From Planctomycetaceae bacterium (lineage in GTDB: Bacteria > Planctomycetota > Planctomycetia > Pirellulales > Pirellulaceae), in NCBI GenBank assembly GCA_002702965.1, contig PADE01000157.1, forward strand, positions 1 through 6,766: a DNA stretch of 6,766 nt, read 5' to 3'. The notes below the pieces were generated by a model. That model did not search any database. It was not told the DNA's origin and worked only from the letters and a program-made list of their open reading frames with translations. This document shows positions 1-6,187 of the stretch, piece by piece. Every line of letters starts with the position of its first letter. Positions within the stretch are counted from its first letter, which is position 1. Both the position numbers and the translations under genes were made by a program.

Positions 1-12
1 CATCATACAATC

Positions 13-50
13 CGCCCGCTGCAACTGCACAACCGGTGCTGCAGCGGGCG
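13..50. other. GC-rich stem-loop
   Basis: Bases 13-23 and 40-50 are perfect reverse complements (11 bp, arms CGCCCGCTGCA and TGCAGCGGGCG). Inside them, 27-30 pairs with 36-39 for four more base pairs after a three-base bulge, leaving a five-base loop. Neither side is followed by a T run, so it is not a classical intrinsic terminator. It could be a structured 3' end of the upstream transcript or a chance structure in GC-rich sequence. The pairing is certain; the function is unknown. Confidence 0.45.
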
Positions 51-56
51 CGTCCG

Positions 57-110
57 CAGCACCGTCCGTCCGCCCACAGCACCGCCCGCCCGCAACACCG
101 CCCGCCGCGG
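57..110. repeat. short imperfect tandem repeat (units of about 20, 19 and 15 bases)
   Basis: The block CAGCACCGTCCGTCCGCCCA at 57-76 is followed by a near copy at 77-95, in which CCGT becomes CCCG, and by a shortened third copy at 96-110. The repeat is low-complexity, C-rich on the plus strand and only about 2.7 units long. It lies just upstream of the unknown gene starting at 192. It may simply reflect a repetitive Pro/Ala/Arg stretch of the possible upstream reading frame. Confidence 0.4.
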
Positions 111-191
111 TGGCGACGAGACCCGTTGCGTGCACCGCACCATTGTTCGTAGCATGGACCACCGGACGAGATGCCCATCAGCCCCCTGTAG

Positions 192-857
192 ATGCCCGTT
201 CGGATGACGACACCCGCACAACGCGAGTTGGACCTGAGCCAATCGACAACGTCTGACCGCCTGTCCAATGGCGTGCTCCAGTGGCTGGCCAGGTCCTACC
301 AGACACTCCAGCAGTGGCGCTCGACCGCCACCGCAACGTTCATCGCCGCCAACGGCCAGAGCGACCTGGCGCGCAATCGAATGGCCTTCCTCGTCCGTGC
401 CCACTTCCTTGAGGCGCCCCCGCAAGCGGAAAGCGTGGAGCGATGGCAACAGGGATTCGAGGAGATCGAAACAGTCGAACTGACGCCCCCCAAGGTGACC
501 GCGTCGAACGCGGCTTATGTCGATTGGCTGCGCATCGCCGACTATTTATTGCTCGCTTGCGCCTCGCCGATCGAGGAACTCGAGAAGGCCAATCAACAGC
601 GCGAGAGTGAATTTCAGATCGTCCTCAATTCTTACCGGATCCGCTCGATCGTGTACGATGCGGTCGTGATAATCCGTGAGGATGCGAGTCTGTCTGACGA
701 CGCACTGTTGAAAACGACGCAGCAATCGCACCCCGACGCTTCGATGGCAAACGTGAAAGAGGCCCGCCGCGTGTCCAAGGAAGATACGGCCGTCACGTCG
801 CCCAAAGAACCGCGTGCGGCGGCTCCCATGGAACCCTATCAGGCGATCTATTTCTGA
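192..857 (+). CDS. hypothetical protein, 221 residues, family not recognised
   Basis: The function is unknown. The frame is blocked by a TAG directly before the ATG at 192, so this is the most upstream start; an in-frame ATG at 204 is the alternative. Neither has a clear Shine-Dalgarno site. There is no signal peptide and no obvious membrane segment, so the protein is probably cytoplasmic. Residues about 24-95 look mainly helical, with a hydrophobic helix-like stretch at about 108-124 that includes the only cysteine, Cys123. A Glu/Gln-rich, possibly coiled segment follows at 126-141. From about residue 176 the sequence is polar and probably disordered, ending in PYQAIYF. Third codon positions are GC-rich, as in the neighbours, which supports real coding. 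The DUF1501 gene starts 180 bases downstream on the same strand; co-transcription is possible but not shown. Confidence 0.65.
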   Translation: MPVRMTTPAQRELDLSQSTTSDRLSNGVLQWLARSYQTLQQWRSTATATFIAANGQSDLARNRMAFLVRAHFLEAPPQAESVERWQQGFEEIETVELTPPKVTASNAAYVDWLRIADYLLLACASPIEELEKANQQRESEFQIVLNSYRIRSIVYDAVVIIREDASLSDDALLKTTQQSHPDASMANVKEARRVSKEDTAVTSPKEPRAAAPMEPYQAIYF

Positions 858-1037
858 GCCCCGCCCGGCCTTCTGGCACGCGCTGCCCCTGCGCGGCCGC
901 CTCCCCGTCCGCCGGCGATTTGTCTTGTGTCCCGGTTCACGATATTCTTCCCTCCACGGAGCGCCTGGCTAACCTCCGGACAGAATCGACAGCGGGCCGC
1001 CAGCGCCACAACCCTCCACCCTTGCCAGAATGCATCC
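858..1037 (+). other. 180-base gap between the unknown gene and the DUF1501 gene
   Basis: No convincing gene was found here. The first part (858-912) is very GC-rich and contains a weak hairpin: 879-883 pairs with 891-895 around a seven-base loop, with no T run after it. It also contains the palindrome GCGGCCGC at 893-900. A more AT-rich patch follows at about 917-950 and is the best place for a promoter. The DUF1501 frame is open through 927-1037, but that part reads as non-signal sequence and is better taken as untranslated leader. Confidence 0.5.
920..946 (+). promoter_or_regulatory. tentative sigma-70-like promoter for the plus-strand DUF1501 gene
   Basis: TTGTCT at 920-925 and GATATT at 941-946 each match four of six bases of the -35 and -10 consensus. 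The 15-base spacer is shorter than ideal. The pair lies in the only AT-richer patch of an otherwise GC-rich gap, about 90 bases before the DUF1501 start. Matches of this quality occur by chance, and planctomycete promoters are not well defined. Confidence 0.2.
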
Positions 1038-2402
1038 ATGCACAGACGCACCTTCCTGCAAACCGGATCGGTGTCGATGATGGCGGCCTCGATGGCGCGA
1101 TTGGCGCGCGCTCGAGAAGTCCGCCCGACCGCTTACGCTCCGCGCATCAAATCCTGTCTGGTGCTGTTTCAGGCAGGCGGCGTCAGTCAAATCGACACCT
1201 TTGATATGCGGCCCCACGCCCCCGCCCCGATCCGGGGCGAATTCTCAGCGATTCAATCGAACGTTCCCGGGATGCCCGTCTGTGAACATCTCCCACTGAT
1301 GGCACAACAGATGGACAAAGTCTGCATCGTGCGATCGATGTACCACCGCATGCTCTGTCACAACCCGGCGTGTTACTGCGCGCTCTCCGGTCGCGCGGTC
1401 GGCGAATCCAAGGCCGTCTCGAACCAGACTCCGGCGACTCCCGACGATTATCCGAACTTCGGGTCGGTGGTCTCCAAATTTCGTCCCGCCGAATCGGGGT
1501 TACCCTCATTCGTGTCGATGCCCTTTCTACTGTTTAATGGTCCGGCGCAGACCCCCGGGCAGACGGCCGGCATGCTGGGCAGCCGCTACGATCCCTTCCT
1601 TGTCGAAAAAGACCCGAGCGAAGAGGCCTTTCGTATTGAAGAGCTGCAGCAGCGTGTGGCGATGAACGCTGCGCGGTTGACCAGCCGGCGTTCCCTTCAG
1701 ACGCGCTTGAACCAACAGGACAGCCGCCTCACAGGATCGGGGATCACCGACCGCTTGGATATCTACTATCAACGCGCGCTGGCGATGCTGACAACGCCCC
1801 GCTCCCGGCAGGCATTCGATCTGGCACGCGAACCGCGCGCCCTGCGCGAGCGTTACGGCATGAACGTGGTCGGACAGTCGACGTTACTCGGCCGGCGGTT
1901 AATCGAAGCCGGTGTTCCGTTTGTGGTCGTCTACTCACCGGTCAAGCGGATCGAAGGGTTGAGCTGGGACACCCATCAGGACAACTTCCCGAAACTCAAG
2001 AATGACCTGCTCCCCCCTTCCGATCAGAGTTTCTCCGCGCTGTTGGAGGATATGCAGCGGCGCGGCCTGCTCGACGAGACGCTGGTGATCTGGATGGGGG
2101 AATTCGGCCGCACCCCACGGATCGGCTATACGCAATCGAACAACACCTCCAACCAGACTGGGCGAGACCACCACCCGTACTGCTATTCGATCGCGTTGGC
2201 CGGGGCGGGCGTCACGCCGGGCAGCTATTTCGGGGCCAGCGACAAAGACGGTTGGTTCCCGAAAACCGACCCCGTTCACCCGGGGGATCTGGGAGCGACG
2301 CTGTACGACGCGTTCGGGATCGACCCACACCAAAAAATCGTCGACCAGTTGGGCCGTCTGCACGTTCTCTGCGAAGGACGCCCCGTCCCGGGCCTGTTTT
2401 GA
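1038..2402 (+). CDS. DUF1501 family protein, twin-arginine exported (SQxDTFD subtype)
   Basis: Exported protein of 454 residues, a usual family length. DUF1501 is related to the alkaline phosphatase/sulfatase superfamily; the substrate is not known. The ATG at 1038 is chosen because it puts a twin-arginine signal at the N-terminus: Arg3-Arg4-x-Phe6-Leu7-Gln8, then a short hydrophobic stretch to about residue 25. Translating from GTG 927 would bury this signal. No Shine-Dalgarno site is visible. Family motifs in order: GGVSQIDTFD (47-56), RGEF (66-69), VPGMPVCEHLP (76-86), WDTH (310-313), GEFGRTP (354-360), GRDHHP (375-380) and HPGDLGATLYDAFGID (414-429). Gln occupies the two positions that are His in the HGGPSH form found in the second DUF1501 of this window (Gln45, Gln51). 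Cys107, Cys112 and Cys114 form a small cluster. No PSD1 partner precedes it here; an unrecognised gene does. Confidence 0.93.
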   Translation: MHRRTFLQTGSVSMMAASMARLARAREVRPTAYAPRIKSCLVLFQAGGVSQIDTFDMRPHAPAPIRGEFSAIQSNVPGMPVCEHLPLMAQQMDKVCIVRSMYHRMLCHNPACYCALSGRAVGESKAVSNQTPATPDDYPNFGSVVSKFRPAESGLPSFVSMPFLLFNGPAQTPGQTAGMLGSRYDPFLVEKDPSEEAFRIEELQQRVAMNAARLTSRRSLQTRLNQQDSRLTGSGITDRLDIYYQRALAMLTTPRSRQAFDLAREPRALRERYGMNVVGQSTLLGRRLIEAGVPFVVVYSPVKRIEGLSWDTHQDNFPKLKNDLLPPSDQSFSALLEDMQRRGLLDETLVIWMGEFGRTPRIGYTQSNNTSNQTGRDHHPYCYSIALAGAGVTPGSYFGASDKDGWFPKTDPVHPGDLGATLYDAFGIDPHQKIVDQLGRLHVLCEGRPVPGLF

Positions 2403-2450
2403 CCGCCGATCATTGAAACCAGCGATTCCCGCCAACGCCGGCGCGGGGCG
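2403..2450. terminator. convergent junction with a weak possible bidirectional terminator
   Basis: The stop codons of the two converging genes are 48 bases apart. In the gap, 2428-2432 (CCCGC) pairs with 2443-2447 (GCGGG) around a ten-base loop that itself contains the palindrome CGCCGGCG. There is no T run on either strand. A terminator is expected at a convergent junction like this, but the sequence evidence for one is poor. Confidence 0.2.
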
Positions 2451-4622
2451 TCAGTCACGTCGGACGCCCAGGTTGCGCCACCAGCGCAACTCGAGAGAAC
2501 CGGCCACCCGTCGCGACCCGTCGTCAGCTGTCGCCGCCAGATCGGGCCAGCCATCGCCATCGAAATCGGCAGCGATCACCTGATTCGCCGCGCGAAAATG
2601 GATGCGTAACACGTGCCGCTGCCACCGCACCGCCGCATCCGGCCGCTGCTCGAACCAGACCACCCGATCCCCTTTGGACCAGGCGCTCGCCGCGACGTCC
2701 AGATCGCCGTCCCGGTCGAGATCGACCGCGATCGCCTCGAACGCAAACGGGAGCCGCCCGATCGTATGCTGCTGCCACGACAGGCGCGCGTCGGGACCTT
2801 TTTGATTTTCGTACCACAGCACCGCGTGCCGACCGACCTCGGCGTCGGCCTCGACACGCATCCCGTGCGCCATCACCACGTCGAGGTCGCCGTCTCCGTC
2901 CAGATCGGCCGGGTGACCGTGCACCGCGGCCGGCACGCCGTTGCCGATCACGTGCCTGGTCCACCCCTGGGTCGAAGGCTCACCCGTATTTTCAAACCAC
3001 AGCACCTGCGATCCGTGTTCCGCAGCTCCCGCCGGACGGTCACGCAGACCCACACCGGCCGCCAGCAGATCGAGGTGACCGTCGCCGTTGAAATCGGCAG
3101 CCGCAATGGTGCGAGCTTCCGGAAGCTTCTCCTGGACGATCCGTCGCCGCCACTCCACCGCCGGTTGGTCCGACCCGGGATTTTCAAACCAGGTCACCCA
3201 ATCACTGACGTATCCAACGGCGGCGGCATCCAGATCCCCGTCTCCATCGAAATCCCCCAGCGCCACGTCATACGCGTTGCGCTGGTTGGTGGCAATCACA
3301 TGGCGCTCCCAGAGCCCGGCAGACGGATCGACCCGATTCGCAAACCAGACCAGTTCCCCTTTCCGGTTGTTGACGATCGCGATGTCGGGCCGGCCGTCGC
3401 CATTCACGTCGCCGATCGCGTGCCGTTCAAACCAGCCGGGCTGTCGCGAGGCAATCGGATGTCGCTGGAAGATGCCGCGTCCGTCGTTTTCAAGCCAGTA
3501 GAAGTTCGAATGACTTTTGTCGCGAATATCCGCGCTGGTCAGATCGAGATCGCCGTCGCCGTCGATGTCGACGGCCCCCAATCCATAGGCGTAACCGTAA
3601 TCATCTTCCACAAGATGATCCGAGAACGACAGCGACTCGCGATCGAACACGTGTTTCAGCGCCGCCGCCAGATCGAGCCGACGGTAGCGGCGCCCCGACG
3701 CCGGATCGTCCACCACGACGCCCGTTTTCTGAAAGAGGGCCAGCATCGCATCGGCGATGTTCGTCCCCTCGTCGCGCCAGTCGTATCCGGTCTGCGTGAT
3801 CGCTTCGCGAAGCACGATCGCCGCACCGCAAAGAATGGCATTGGACGAAGAGGTGGCCGCCGCCGGGACCACCAGATCGACTTTCGCGCTGCGATCGAGG
3901 TAAACTTCGTCCCGGCCAGGCCGCACCGCGCCAATCGCAAAACAATTCGGTTGGCAGGCGGGCCACGAAATTCCGGTGGTGTAGGCGTGATTGCCGGACG
4001 GAGCGCTCACCCAGATGCCGAGTTGTCGCAACTTTGCCAGGGCGGTGTCGATGGCCGTCGCGACCGGCTTGGCATGTTCCTGATCGTCAACCGGCGCCAG
4101 GTTCACGGTCGTGATGTGGTACTCTCGGTGGTGCTCGATGATCCACTCCAACGCCGCGGCGACGGTCTTTCCGTCGGCGACGCGACAGTGGCAACACTCC
4201 AGCGCCCGAATGACCGCCAGTTGGTCGTTGTAAGCGACTCCCCACAGGCCGTCGTGATTCACCGATGACGGGATTCCAACGGTCGAGCCGTGGTACCCCT
4301 TGCCTTCGTGTTTCGGATCGTTGTCCCCGTCCACGCTGTCATAGCTGACAAGCACCTTGGGACGACCACCGGCCGCTGTCGACCACTCGGGCATCTCCAG
4401 CTTGCAGCCGTCGTCGACCAGCGCCAGGGTCTGTCCGTCGCCAAACGTCAACCGATGGCGGTAGCGGGCCCAGGCGATGGTCACGCCGGCTCGACGAAAA
4501 GCCTCCGGTTGCGCAGGGCGACCGATCACAAGCCCATCCTCCCCCGCCCGAGAGCCCGACAACGCATACCACGACCCGCCGCCGAACGTCACCGCAACCA
4601 AGGCCAAGATGGTCCGTTTCAT
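2451..4622 (-). CDS. exported subtilase-like (S8) protein with C-terminal seven-repeat FG-GAP/VCBS propeller
   Basis: Predicted secreted or cell-surface protein of 723 residues. ATG 4622 is chosen because MKRTILALVAVTFGGG begins a signal peptide and a Shine-Dalgarno-like GGGAG lies six bases upstream; GTG 4685 would place 21 charged residues before it. Residues about 50-325 resemble peptidase S8. The Asp motif is ALVDDG (Asp70), the His motif HGSTVG (His111), the oxyanion Asn is in SGNHAYTTG (Asn211), and the Ser motif ATSSSNAILCGAA places Ser258 where GTSMAxP is usual. LDLAAALKHV (316-325) ends the domain. Seven repeats follow, each with a calcium loop of DxDGDGDLD type and a WFEN-like strand, suggesting a seven-bladed beta-propeller for binding. 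All seven cysteines are in the protease half. It is third in the presumed operon. Family resemblance is clear; activity is uncertain because the Asp and Ser motifs are atypical, so it could be a binding protein only. Confidence 0.88.
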   Translation of the reverse strand: MKRTILALVAVTFGGGSWYALSGSRAGEDGLVIGRPAQPEAFRRAGVTIAWARYRHRLTFGDGQTLALVDDGCKLEMPEWSTAAGGRPKVLVSYDSVDGDNDPKHEGKGYHGSTVGIPSSVNHDGLWGVAYNDQLAVIRALECCHCRVADGKTVAAALEWIIEHHREYHITTVNLAPVDDQEHAKPVATAIDTALAKLRQLGIWVSAPSGNHAYTTGISWPACQPNCFAIGAVRPGRDEVYLDRSAKVDLVVPAAATSSSNAILCGAAIVLREAITQTGYDWRDEGTNIADAMLALFQKTGVVVDDPASGRRYRRLDLAAALKHVFDRESLSFSDHLVEDDYGYAYGLGAVDIDGDGDLDLTSADIRDKSHSNFYWLENDGRGIFQRHPIASRQPGWFERHAIGDVNGDGRPDIAIVNNRKGELVWFANRVDPSAGLWERHVIATNQRNAYDVALGDFDGDGDLDAAAVGYVSDWVTWFENPGSDQPAVEWRRRIVQEKLPEARTIAAADFNGDGHLDLLAAGVGLRDRPAGAAEHGSQVLWFENTGEPSTQGWTRHVIGNGVPAAVHGHPADLDGDGDLDVVMAHGMRVEADAEVGRHAVLWYENQKGPDARLSWQQHTIGRLPFAFEAIAVDLDRDGDLDVAASAWSKGDRVVWFEQRPDAAVRWQRHVLRIHFRAANQVIAADFDGDGWPDLAATADDGSRRVAGSLELRWWRNLGVRRD
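2466..3608 (-). repeat. seven FG-GAP/VCBS-type coding repeats with calcium loops
   Basis: Within the subtilase-like protein, seven repeats of about 43-58 residues each carry a loop of the form DxDGDGxxD. They start at residues 352, 405, 457, 510, 573, 634 and 686. Most are followed by a strand such as WLEN, WFAN, WFEN, WYEN, WFEQ or WWRN, and six are joined to the next by a spacer ending in RHVI, RHPI or a variant. Loop 6 reads DLDRDGDLD, with Arg637 replacing the usual Gly. The repeats are visible at DNA level as recurring GACGGCGA-type blocks on the minus strand. Seven such repeats are the number needed for an integrin-alpha-like propeller; closure of the fold is inferred. Confidence 0.85.
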
Positions 4623-4628
4623 GCGCAG

Positions 4629-4633
4629 CTCCC
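4629..4633 (-). promoter_or_regulatory. ribosome binding site that decides the subtilase start
   Basis: On the minus strand GGGAG ends six bases before ATG 4622, with a further GAGGA just upstream. This spacing, together with the signal peptide that begins at this ATG, supports 4622 as the start over the in-frame GTG at 4685 that overlaps the preceding stop codon. Confidence 0.6.
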
Positions 4634-4656
4634 GTTCCTCAATGCGAAGACGCGTC

Positions 4657-4682
4657 AGACCCTCGACCCTACCCGAGGGTCT
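4657..4682 (-). terminator. 9-bp hairpin at the stop codon of the DUF1501 gene
   Basis: Bases 4657-4665 (AGACCCTCG) and 4674-4682 (CGAGGGTCT) are a perfect inverted repeat with an eight-base loop. The stem begins at the last base of the DUF1501 stop codon on the minus strand and ends 34 bases before the subtilase ATG. No T run follows; a further small palindrome, GACGCGTC, lies at 4649-4656. It may attenuate transcription, protect an mRNA 3' end or separate expression of the two genes. The pairing is exact; the role as terminator is not established. Confidence 0.4.
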
Positions 4683-6157
4683 CACACGAACAGTTTGTCG
4701 GCCACCTGCCCGTGGACGTCGGTCAGTCGAAACTCGCGGCCCGCATAATGGTAAGTCAGCCGCTGGTGATCGATCCCCATCGCGTGCAGTAATGTCGCGT
4801 GGAGGTCGTGGATGGTCATTCGATCCTCGACGGCATAGTAACCGAATTCGTCGGTTTTACCGTATCGGTACCCCCCTTTGGTGCCGGCGCCGGCCATCCA
4901 CATCGTAAAACCGTCGGGGTGATGGTCGCGGCCGATCGTGGCCAGCTTACCCTGCTGCGCCGTCGGGGTCCGACCGAACTCGCCCCCCCAAAGAACGAGT
5001 GTGTCTTCGAGCAGACCCGTTTGCTTGAGGTCTTTGATCAGCCCGGTAATCGGTTTGTCGATCTGACCGACGTTGATCTCGTGACCTCTCTTGATATGGG
5101 AGTGCTGATCCCACTGCTCATTGTTGAAGGGCAGACTGTGCGCATGGCTGACTTGAATGAAACGCACGTCGCGTTGAGCGAACCGCCTCGCCAGCAGACA
5201 CATTTGGCCGAAATTCCGCGTCTGGGGATCGTCGATGCCGTACAGCGATTGCGTCGCCTCGCTCTCCCGACTGAGGTCGAGCGCCTCCGGCGCTGCCTGT
5301 TGCATGCGAAACGCCATCTCAAAACTGGCGATGCGGGCCTCCAGGTCCGAGTTGGGACCGGTGGTCTGCAAAAACCGTCTGTTGAGCTGTTTGAGATAAG
5401 TCAATTGCGCCCGCTGGGCTGTGGGCGACCGAAAACGGTTCTCCAGGAACTCGAAGCTGGCATCCTTGATCAGCGAATTGGGGTAACCCGGAGTCCCCAA
5501 CGGTACCCCCTGGTGGATCGAGGGCAGGAACGCCGTCCCAAAATTGTCGACCCCCCCGTGCAAACTGGTGGGGCAGATCGTAATGAAACTGGGAAGATTT
5601 TGATTTTCCGTCCCCAGTCCGTAACTCATCCAACTCCCCATGCTCGGCCGCAGCAGCGAATCGCTCCCCGTGGACAGTTTCATACAGGCGCCCCCATGGG
5701 CCACATTCTGGTCGCACAGGCTGTGGATCATACAGAGTTCGTCCGCCACCTCCGGGAGGTGCTTCCAGAGTTCGCTCATCGGGATCCCGTTTTTTCCGAC
5801 CGGGCGAAATTTCCATGGCGATGCAAGCAGGTTTCCCCGTTTGGCAAACGTCACTCGAGTACGCGGAAACGAGGGCTGCTGGCCGTCGCTGCGCTGCAAC
5901 TGCGGCTTGGGGTCGAAGAGATCGATGTGCGACGGCCCACCGTGCATGAACAAGAAAATGATCCGTTTGGCGCGGGGGCGAAAGTGTGGCTTGCGGGGTG
6001 CCAGTGGGTGGGTCGCGGTCTCTTGCGCCCGCACCAAACCCTGGCGGTGAAGCAGCCCGGCCAATGCCACGCCACCAAACCCGACACACCAGGATTCGAG
6101 CAGTTGTCGACGCGACGGATGCCACCGCGGGCTGCGAGATCGATCGAGGCTGGTCAT
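4682..6157 (-). CDS. DUF1501 family protein, twin-arginine exported (HGGPSH subtype, PSD1-paired)
   Basis: Exported protein of 491 residues in the DUF1501 family, related to the alkaline phosphatase/sulfatase superfamily; the substrate is unknown. ATG 6157 is chosen over the adjoining GTG 6160 because GGAAG lies six bases upstream. The N-terminus has a twin-arginine signal, Ser15-Arg16-Arg17-Gln18-Leu19-Leu20, followed by the hydrophobic stretch GFGGVALAGLL. Family motifs in order: HGGPSHIDLFDPKP (72-85), WKHLPEVADE (131-140), AHGGACMKLSTGSD (153-166), PSMGSWMSYGLGTENQNLPS (171-190), WDQH (349-352), GEFGRTP (392-398), GRDHHP (409-414) and IHDLHATLLHAMGID (449-463). His72, His77 and Asp79 and the later Asp/His residues are plausible metal ligands by analogy with the superfamily. 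The PSD1 gene ends 30 bases upstream, the usual planctomycete pairing, so the two are probably co-transcribed and act together. Confidence 0.95.
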   Translation of the reverse strand: MTSLDRSRSPRWHPSRRQLLESWCVGFGGVALAGLLHRQGLVRAQETATHPLAPRKPHFRPRAKRIIFLFMHGGPSHIDLFDPKPQLQRSDGQQPSFPRTRVTFAKRGNLLASPWKFRPVGKNGIPMSELWKHLPEVADELCMIHSLCDQNVAHGGACMKLSTGSDSLLRPSMGSWMSYGLGTENQNLPSFITICPTSLHGGVDNFGTAFLPSIHQGVPLGTPGYPNSLIKDASFEFLENRFRSPTAQRAQLTYLKQLNRRFLQTTGPNSDLEARIASFEMAFRMQQAAPEALDLSRESEATQSLYGIDDPQTRNFGQMCLLARRFAQRDVRFIQVSHAHSLPFNNEQWDQHSHIKRGHEINVGQIDKPITGLIKDLKQTGLLEDTLVLWGGEFGRTPTAQQGKLATIGRDHHPDGFTMWMAGAGTKGGYRYGKTDEFGYYAVEDRMTIHDLHATLLHAMGIDHQRLTYHYAGREFRLTDVHGQVADKLFV

Positions 6158-6163
6158 CACTGG

Positions 6164-6168
6164 CTTCC
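6164..6168 (-). promoter_or_regulatory. ribosome binding site of the minus-strand DUF1501 gene
   Basis: GGAAG on the minus strand ends six bases before ATG 6157, within the 30-base gap after the PSD1 stop codon. It favours ATG 6157 over the directly preceding in-frame GTG at 6160. Confidence 0.5.
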
Positions 6169-6187
6169 GCTCATCACAGGGGGAACA

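Larger units (their letters stand above)
2..256 (+). other. possible 3' end of an upstream gene, running in from the left edge
   Basis: This frame is open from the first complete codon at base 2 to a TGA at 254-256, giving 84 residues with no visible start. The translation is rich in Ala, Pro and Thr at first and ends in a hydrophilic, Asp/Arg-rich tail. That composition could fit a disordered C-terminus of a protein beginning outside the window. It would overlap the next gene by 65 bases in another frame. No conserved motif was recognised, and GC-rich DNA often stays open over this length by chance, so this is a weak candidate. Confidence 0.2.

Noticed and set aside
3..449. 148-codon minus-strand open frame near the left edge
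   Set aside because: Its translation is low-complexity and rich in Arg, Gly and Cys, with no motif. It overlaps a better plus-strand coding candidate.
927..1037. Upstream GTG start at 927 for the plus-strand DUF1501 gene
   Set aside because: It would put 37 residues before a twin-arginine signal that fits an N-terminus at ATG 1038.
1935..2435. 166-codon open frame on the minus strand opposite the plus-strand DUF1501 gene
   Set aside because: The sense strand carries the WDTH, GEFGRTP and GRDHHP motifs of DUF1501, so the antisense frame is a shadow.
2466..3608. Regularly recurring DNA blocks that could suggest a CRISPR or satellite array
   Set aside because: Spacing is uneven and the copies are degenerate. 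They are fully explained by codons of calcium-loop protein repeats in one open frame.
2613..4268. 551-codon open frame on the plus strand opposite the subtilase-propeller gene
   Set aside because: It is antisense to a gene with clear domains. Its translation has no recognisable motif and mirrors the repeated calcium-loop codons; long antisense frames are common in GC-rich genes.
4623..4685. GTG 4685 start for the subtilase gene, overlapping the DUF1501 stop as GTGA
   Set aside because: It adds 21 mostly charged residues before the signal peptide. ATG 4622 has its own Shine-Dalgarno-like site, and a hairpin occupies the region between.
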